From assembly GCA_026392765.1 (NCBI GenBank), contig JAPLBL010000028.1:1-45930 (forward strand): 45,930 nucleotides of DNA. Reading direction: 5' to 3'. Position 1 is the first letter of the stretch. Each line of letters starts with the position of its first letter. Shown one piece after another: positions 39,690 to 45,930 of this stretch. The translations under genes and the position numbers were made by a program. The notes under the pieces were generated by a model. It saw only the letters and a list, made by a program, of their open reading frames with translations, searched no databases and was not told where the DNA came from. The DNA is from Actinomycetota bacterium (GTDB taxonomy: Bacteria; Actinomycetota; Actinomycetes; Nanopelagicales; Nanopelagicaceae).

Positions 39690-41255
39690 TTACTTGCTGT
39701 CGTCAGGTCCTGACGTTGTCTTCTGGATCTGCATCAAGAATTCGACGTTGGACTTTGTACCCTTCATCTTCTCAAGCAAGAGCTCGAGAGCTGCTTGTGG
39801 TTCGAGAGCGTGAAGCACGCGACGAAGCTTCCACACAATGTTGAGTTCTTCAGCACCCATAAGGATTTCTTCCTTACGTGTTCCTGATGCAACAACGTTG
39901 ACTGCAGGGAAGATGCGCTTATCGGCCATTCTGCGATCGAGGATGAGCTCCATATTTCCTGTGCCCTTGAACTCTTCGAAGATCACTTCATCCATACGAG
40001 AGCCGGTATCGACGAGCGCAGTTGCAAGAATGGTCAGTGATCCGCCATCTTCAATATTACGAGCTGCACCAAAGAACTTCTTTGGTGGATAGAGAGCTGC
40101 TGAATCAACGCCACCAGAAAGGATGCGGCCTGATGCAGGAGCTGCGATGTTATATGCGCGACCAAGACGTGTGATGGAGTCAAGAAGAACAACAACATCA
40201 TGGCCCATTTCAACCAGGCGCTTTGCGCGCTCGATTGCAAGCTCTGCAATTGTTGTGTGGTCATCAGCTGGGCGATCAAAGGTCGAAGCAATAACTTCAC
40301 CCTTCACGCTGCGCTGCATATCTGTAACTTCTTCTGGACGCTCATCAACAAGAACAACCATCAAGTGACACTCTGGGTTATTTGTTGTGATCGCATTCGC
40401 AATTGCTTGCAAGACCATTGTCTTTCCAGCCTTAGGAGGCGAAACGATAAGTCCGCGCTGACCCTTACCGATTGGTGCAATCAGATCGATAACGCGAGTT
40501 GTGAGAATGTTTGGCTCTGTCTCAAGGCGTAGTCGCTCTTGTGGGTAGAGAGGAACAAGCTTTCCAAACTCAACGCGGCCACGGGCTTCTTCATATGGCA
40601 ATCCGTTGATTGTTTCGAGAGTAATAAGTGGGTTGTACTTCTGACGAGTTTCACCTTCGCGTAATTGACGAACCTGACCTGTCACAACATCTCCCTTACG
40701 GAGACTGTACTTACGTACCTGTCCTTGTGAGACATAGACATCATCAGGTCCTGGAAGGTATCCACCTGTGCGAATAAATGAGTAGTTATCCATGATGTCG
40801 ACAAGGCCGCCTACTGGCACCAAGACATCATCTTCACCAATTACTGGTTCGCGCTCTTCGCGGTTACCGCGTTCGCGATTTCCACGATCACGGCCACGGT
40901 TGCGATCGCGGCCACGGTTGCGACCACCACGGTCATCACGGTCGTTGCTGCGCTCATTATTCGATGGTGCGCTATCTGATGAATATTCTTCATCACCTTC
41001 ATCGGATGAGTTATCTGAATTCTTATTGTCGCGATTGCTCTTCTTGGCATTACGAGCTTCGCGGCGTGCTTCGCGTTCTGCCTTAGCTGCTTCGCGGTTT
41101 GCTGACTGGAGATCTGCAATTGCTGTGACGAGATCATCCTTCTTAAGCTTTGCTGCACCGTCGATACCGAGCTGAGACGCAACTTCCTTTAACTTAGGAA
41201 GGGTCATGCTAGAGAGCTCTGGACTGCTAGAACGAACTGGTTCTGTTGTTGTCAT
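39690..41255 (-). CDS. rho: Transcription termination factor Rho with Arg/Asp/Asn-rich N-terminal insertion
   Basis: '[19 protein letters not shown]', '[30 protein letters not shown]'; low-complexity [30 protein letters not shown]. Confidence 0.97.
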   Translation of the reverse strand: MTTTEPVRSSSPELSSMTLPKLKEVASQLGIDGAAKLKKDDLVTAIADLQSANREAAKAEREARREARNAKKSNRDNKNSDNSSDEGDEEYSSDSAPSNNERSNDRDDRGGRNRGRDRNRGRDRGNRERGNREEREPVIGEDDVLVPVGGLVDIMDNYSFIRTGGYLPGPDDVYVSQGQVRKYSLRKGDVVTGQVRQLREGETRQKYNPLITLETINGLPYEEARGRVEFGKLVPLYPQERLRLETEPNILTTRVIDLIAPIGKGQRGLIVSPPKAGKTMVLQAIANAITTNNPECHLMVVLVDERPEEVTDMQRSVKGEVIASTFDRPADDHTTIAELAIERAKRLVEMGHDVVVLLDSITRLGRAYNIAAPASGRILSGGVDSAALYPPKKFFGAARNIEDGGSLTILATALVDTGSRMDEVIFEEFKGTGNMELILDRRMADKRIFPAVNVVASGTRKEEILMGAEELNIVWKLRRVLHALEPQAALELLLEKMKGTKSNVEFLMQIQKTTSGPDDSK

Positions 41256-41397
41256 GTATTTCTTTTCACTTTGGGGCTAACCATATGAGTCGAGCCCTGG
41301 CTTTTATAGTTTGGGATTTATTTCTTGATTTTTACTACTTGGATTTATCAATTCTTAAAGTTGACCCTTAACTTACGGGGCTGAACTGATGGCCAAA

Positions 41398-42324
41398 CTA
41401 TAGCAGGGTGGCTCCACGGCTAGCAATTTCGAGAGATTTACCCTCAAATTTCGCTCCGCCAGCCCGTGCGAGCTGAGTAGTTTCATCATCGCCTTCTGTG
41501 TGAAGGGCAAGCACTGTTGGCCCAGCACCTGAAATAAATGCAGCAATTCCTGCAGCACGAAGCTTTGTCATCAAGGCAAAGGATGAAGGCATCGCTTCTT
41601 GGCGATATGACTGATGTAAGAAATCTTCTGTTGCTGTGAAGAGTAAGTCTGGGCGGATTGTGAGCGCCTGAGTCATGATCGCAGCATTGCTTGTATTGCG
41701 CTGAGCATCTGCAAATGGAATGGATTCAGGCAACATCTTTCGCGCCTTCGATGTTGCAAGTGCACTTGCAGGAATAAATGCCATCACCTTGATGCGTGGA
41801 TCCACAGGTAGGTGAACTGCGTGAGCGACAGATTTAGCCTTCACAAGATCTTGCCATGCAATTGTTGCTCCGCCATAGAGAGCTGCTGCCACATTATCAG
41901 GATGGCCTTCCATTTCAGTCGCAAGATTGAGAAGTGCTTCATCGCTCATCTTGTCTGTGCCAGTAAGTACTAAGGAGCGAGCAAGAACGAGTCCGCCCAC
42001 TATCGCTGATGCTGAAGATCCAAGTCCGCGACCATGTGGAATGACATTGAGTGCGCGAACTGCAAGTCCCTTTGGTCGCCCACCGAGGTAGTCAAAACCT
42101 TTATTGATTGCCTTCACGAGCAAGTTCTTATCTGTTCGAGGAACTTCATCAGAGCCTTCACCGGTGACATCGATATCAAGGCCACCTTCATCAAGAATCT
42201 GCGCTACATATCGGTCGTGCATTCCAAAGGCTAAGGCGAAAGAATCAAAGCCAGGACCTAAGTTGGCAGAGGTTGCAGGAACCTGCACCTGAATCGGGTT
42301 AGCTTTAAAAGTTGGCTTGGCCAT
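41398..42324 (-). CDS. thrB: Homoserine kinase
   Basis: 'VPATSANLGPGFDSFALAF', 'VIPHGRGLGSSASAIVGG'. Confidence 0.96.
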   Translation of the reverse strand: MAKPTFKANPIQVQVPATSANLGPGFDSFALAFGMHDRYVAQILDEGGLDIDVTGEGSDEVPRTDKNLLVKAINKGFDYLGGRPKGLAVRALNVIPHGRGLGSSASAIVGGLVLARSLVLTGTDKMSDEALLNLATEMEGHPDNVAAALYGGATIAWQDLVKAKSVAHAVHLPVDPRIKVMAFIPASALATSKARKMLPESIPFADAQRNTSNAAIMTQALTIRPDLLFTATEDFLHQSYRQEAMPSSFALMTKLRAAGIAAFISGAGPTVLALHTEGDDETTQLARAGGAKFEGKSLEIASRGATLL

Positions 42325-42339
42325 GGCTCAATTGTTTCT

Positions 42340-43428
42340 CTAGTTCTTCACTAAGCCAAGTGCTTTAGCGGCAACGTCTGCATTGACAGGAACGACAACA
42401 GGATCTGAAGCACCTTCTAGTGCCCACGGAATATCTTTTAGGCCATTGCCGGTGCAGGTAATAACGATTGTCTTATCTTTAGGAAGCTTTCCTGCATTCT
42501 TATATTTGATAAGCCCAGCAAGGCCTGCAGCAGATGATGGCTCACAGAAGATTCCTTCCTTCGATGCAAGAAGGTGATAGGCAGAGAGAATTTCTTCATC
42601 AGTGACAGAATCAATAAGTCCGCCTGATTCATCGCGGGCAGCAATTGCTTGATCCCATGAAGCTGGATTACCAATACGGATTGCTGTGGCAATTGTCTCT
42701 GGCTTTGCAACGGGCTTGCCTGTAACAAGAGGTGCGGCACCTGCAGCTTGGAATCCCCACATCTGTGGCAACTTCGTAGACATCTTGTCGCTGCGGTATT
42801 CGTTATAGCCCTTCCAATATGCAGTGATATTTCCTGCATTTCCCACTGGCATCGTATGAATATCTGGAGCATCACCCAACATATCTACGACTTCAAAGGC
42901 TGCTGTCTTTTGGCCTTCAATACGATATGGATTGACTGAATTCACAAGTGAGACTGGATAGTGCTCAGAAAGATCACGAGCAAGAACGAGACAATCATCG
43001 AAGTTTCCATCAACCTGTAACAACTTTGCTCCATGCACAACAGCTTGTGCGAGCTTGCCCAATGCAATCTTGCCTTCAGGGATAAGAACTGCAGGAACCA
43101 TGCCAGCTTTAACTGCATAGGCAGCTGCTGCTGCTGAAGTATTTCCAGTTGAAGCACAGATAACTGCTTTGGCGCCAGCTTCGGCTGCCTTTGAAATCGC
43201 CATAGTCATACCGCGATCTTTAAAGGATCCTGTTGGGTTAATTCCTTCGAACTTCACCCAGACATTGTTGCCAAGCATTTCAGAGAGAACGTATGCATAG
43301 ATAAGAGGTGTTCCACCTTCGCGCAGAGTCACGACAGGAGTCTTGGCAGAGACAGGCAAACGGTGGCGATATTCCTCAATGACTCCGCGCCACTGATGCG
43401 CTCCTGTCTTCTTTGAAAAGATTCCCAT
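42340..43428 (-). CDS. thrC: Threonine synthase
   Basis: '[22 protein letters not shown]' PLP lysine motif, operon with thrB/hom. Confidence 0.97.
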   Translation of the reverse strand: MGIFSKKTGAHQWRGVIEEYRHRLPVSAKTPVVTLREGGTPLIYAYVLSEMLGNNVWVKFEGINPTGSFKDRGMTMAISKAAEAGAKAVICASTGNTSAAAAAYAVKAGMVPAVLIPEGKIALGKLAQAVVHGAKLLQVDGNFDDCLVLARDLSEHYPVSLVNSVNPYRIEGQKTAAFEVVDMLGDAPDIHTMPVGNAGNITAYWKGYNEYRSDKMSTKLPQMWGFQAAGAAPLVTGKPVAKPETIATAIRIGNPASWDQAIAARDESGGLIDSVTDEEILSAYHLLASKEGIFCEPSSAAGLAGLIKYKNAGKLPKDKTIVITCTGNGLKDIPWALEGASDPVVVPVNADVAAKALGLVKN

Positions 43429-44723
43429 TAGGAGATTGCTCCCTCAACACGAATAACGCTAGAGATCTTTGTGACCATTGGCATCTTCTTCAACGCTTCA
43501 ACAGTTGCTTTGAGTTCACCTTCTGTTGCGCGGTGAGTAACAATGATGAGTTCGGCATCTTGATGGCGACCATTTTGATCAACTGTCTGAATAGAGACGC
43601 CTTGATCAGCAAATACCTTGGCAATTGCAGCCAAAACACCTGATTTATCTTCTACTTCAAGGCGGATAAGAAACTTAGTCTTTGTTGTTTCAATAGGAGC
43701 AATATCGCGATCTGCATAATCTGTCTCGCGCTGGCCAATTGAGTTCAGGGCAATGTGTCTAGAGACTGCAACGATGTCTCCCAAGATTGCAGATGCAGTG
43801 GGTTGTCCACCAGCTCCGCGACCATAGAACATCAAAGGCCCGGCAGATTCTGCCTCGATAAAGACTGCGTTGAAAGCATCGCGCACAGATGCAAGAGGGT
43901 GGCTCTTATCAATCATGACTGGGTGCACACGGACAGAGATTTCATCTGCTGGTGTGAGCTCTGCGATGGCAAGCAACTTAATGACATGGTCCATTGATTT
44001 AGCAATGGAAACATCTTCAAGAGTGATCTTAGAAATTCCTTCGCGATAGACGTCATCGACAGTCACGCGTGTGTGGAAGGCAAGACCAGAGAGAATCGCA
44101 GCCTTTGCAGCAGCATCAAATCCTTCAATATCTGCAGTCGGATCTGCCTCTGCATATCCAAGTGCTTGAGCTTCTTTAAGGACATCATCGAATTCGCGAT
44201 TATCTTCATGCATCTTTGTGAGAATGTAATTTGTTGTTCCATTGACGATACCCATCAAGCGAGTAACAAAGTCACCGGCTAAAGAATCGCGAAGAGGGCG
44301 GATAATTGGAATAGCACCTGCAACGGAGGCCTCGTAGTAAATATCTTCACCCTTTGCATAAGCTGCTGTAAATAGATCTGCGCCGTGGCTAGCAAGCAGT
44401 GCTTTATTCGCTGTAACAATAGATTTGCGATTATTGATTGCAGTCATTGCAAGTTCGCGCGCAGGTTCGATTCCACCCATAACTTCCACAATCAAATCGA
44501 TATCTGGATCATTCACAATCGAGAATGGATCTGTTGTGAAGAGAGCAGGGTTAAGTCCTGGGTAATCCTTGATAGTGCGCACTGCAATGCGAGTGAGTTC
44601 AATCTTCACGCCAGCGCGAGTAGAGAGTTCAGCTGTATCTGAAAGGAGCAGGCGGGCTACTTGGCTTCCGACAACGCCGCAGCCGAGCATGCCAACGCGA
44701 ACTGGTTTATCTGCGGGGCTCAT
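43428..44723 (-). CDS. hom: Homoserine dehydrogenase
   Basis: '[17 protein letters not shown]', '[25 protein letters not shown]', C-terminal ACT domain. Confidence 0.97.
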   Translation of the reverse strand: MSPADKPVRVGMLGCGVVGSQVARLLLSDTAELSTRAGVKIELTRIAVRTIKDYPGLNPALFTTDPFSIVNDPDIDLIVEVMGGIEPARELAMTAINNRKSIVTANKALLASHGADLFTAAYAKGEDIYYEASVAGAIPIIRPLRDSLAGDFVTRLMGIVNGTTNYILTKMHEDNREFDDVLKEAQALGYAEADPTADIEGFDAAAKAAILSGLAFHTRVTVDDVYREGISKITLEDVSIAKSMDHVIKLLAIAELTPADEISVRVHPVMIDKSHPLASVRDAFNAVFIEAESAGPLMFYGRGAGGQPTASAILGDIVAVSRHIALNSIGQRETDYADRDIAPIETTKTKFLIRLEVEDKSGVLAAIAKVFADQGVSIQTVDQNGRHQDAELIIVTHRATEGELKATVEALKKMPMVTKISSVIRVEGAIS

Positions 44724-44727
44724 AAAC

Positions 44728-45930
44728 CTATTCTTTCACATCAAGTGAGAGCAGGTCTGCCTCATTTTCTCGGCGCACAATTACGCGGGCTTTTCCATCT
44801 TTTACTGCAACAACAGGTGGTCTTGGCACATGATTGTAATTACTAGCCATGCTGCGGCCATATGCACCTGTTGCTGGAGTTGCAACCAGATCACCAGGGG
44901 CAACATCTGATGGAAGTTGAATCTCATTGATAATGATGTCGCCTGTTTCGCAATGCTTTCCAACAAGGCGAGTAAGAGCCAGAGGCGCAGTTGAATTGCG
45001 CTGTGCAATCACTGCTGTGTATTGCGCATCATAAAGAGAAGTACGTGCGTTATCGCTCATGCCGCCATCGACAGAGACGTACTTACGAATCTTTCCACCA
45101 TCTATAACAACGTCTTTGACGGTTCCCACTTCATACAGAGTAAACATCGTAGGTCCCACAATATTGCGACCTGGTTCCAGTGATACCAATGGGATTGCAA
45201 GGTTGTGCTGAGCACATGCCTTCTTCACAGCAGCATGGATCTGTGGCAGAACATCACTAGGTTCAACGGTGACATCACCATCGATATAGGCAATACCAAA
45301 TCCACCACCAAGGTCTAGCTCCGGCAATTCACTTCCATAGGCATCGCGATACTTGGCCATAAATCCAATAAGGCGATCTGTTGCAATCTCATGCGCTTCA
45401 GATCCAAAGATCTGTGAACCAATATGGCAATGCACCCCAAGGAGTTCAAGTTCAGGATGTGTTGCAACAGATTCAACAGCAGCCCAGGCAGCACCAGAGG
45501 CAATCGAGAATCCAAACTTCACATCTTCATGCGCAGTGGAAATCTTCTCGTGAGTGTGGGCTTCAATACCAGGGGTCAGGCGAAGCATCACCGCTTGGCG
45601 CACTCCATGCTTTTTTGCAGCTGCTGCAACGCGTTCGATTTCAAAGAGTGAGTCCATCACGATGGTCTTTACTCCAACAGAGACTGCGCGATCAATTTCA
45701 GCTACAGATTTATTGTTGCCATGCACTTCAATCTTCTTTGGGTCAATTCCACCGTTCAGCGCAACAGCGAGTTCTCCCCCTGTGCAGACATCGATACCGA
45801 TTCCGATATCAGCAATCCACTGTGCAACAGCAGTACAGATAAAGGACTTTGCGGCGTAGTAGATAGTGCCTGCATTTGGACCAAATTCAGAGTGCAATCC
45901 ATTGTGCCAAGCAAGGGCACGTGAACGATA
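44728..45930 (-). CDS. lysA: Diaminopimelate decarboxylase (partial, N-terminus outside window)
   Basis: 'YYAAKSF', 'GVHCHIGSQIF', 'LDLGGGFGIAY', 'EPGRNIVGP'; frame open through the window end. Confidence 0.95.
   Translation of the reverse strand, partial: YRSRALAWHNGLHSEFGPNAGTIYYAAKSFICTAVAQWIADIGIGIDVCTGGELAVALNGGIDPKKIEVHGNNKSVAEIDRAVSVGVKTIVMDSLFEIERVAAAAKKHGVRQAVMLRLTPGIEAHTHEKISTAHEDVKFGFSIASGAAWAAVESVATHPELELLGVHCHIGSQIFGSEAHEIATDRLIGFMAKYRDAYGSELPELDLGGGFGIAYIDGDVTVEPSDVLPQIHAAVKKACAQHNLAIPLVSLEPGRNIVGPTMFTLYEVGTVKDVVIDGGKIRKYVSVDGGMSDNARTSLYDAQYTAVIAQRNSTAPLALTRLVGKHCETGDIIINEIQLPSDVAPGDLVATPATGAYGRSMASNYNHVPRPPVVAVKDGKARVIVRRENEADLLSLDVKE

Overview
The window is a compact actinobacterial chromosome segment. 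The backbone cluster lysA-hom-thrC-thrB-rho-rpmE-prfA-prmC-tsaC-glyA-wecA-atp operon-cobO-murA has the classic actinobacterial order. Tight gene packing suggests a streamlined, possibly freshwater-type lineage (inference). A ~6.56 kb integrative element lies at about 889-7470, bounded by a perfect 21-bp direct repeat. Its target is the 3' end of the RNase P RNA gene (rnpB); the repeat contains the 3' strand of the P1 helix. Element content: tyrosine integrase, a translationally coupled wHTH-like protein, a divergent promoter region with two palindromes, two small HTH (Xis/AlpA-like) proteins, a replication-initiator-like protein, and a cargo gene. The cargo protein is 655 aa, with eight ~66-aa C-x3-H/C-x2-C zinc-binding repeats fused to a C-terminal GIY-YIG-like nuclease domain. 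This is the best candidate for an undescribed system. Separately, rpmE (ribosomal protein L31) carries an exact 17-bp tandem duplication that frameshifts it after codon 9. All assignments come from reading the sequence and provided ORFs; no database search was run.
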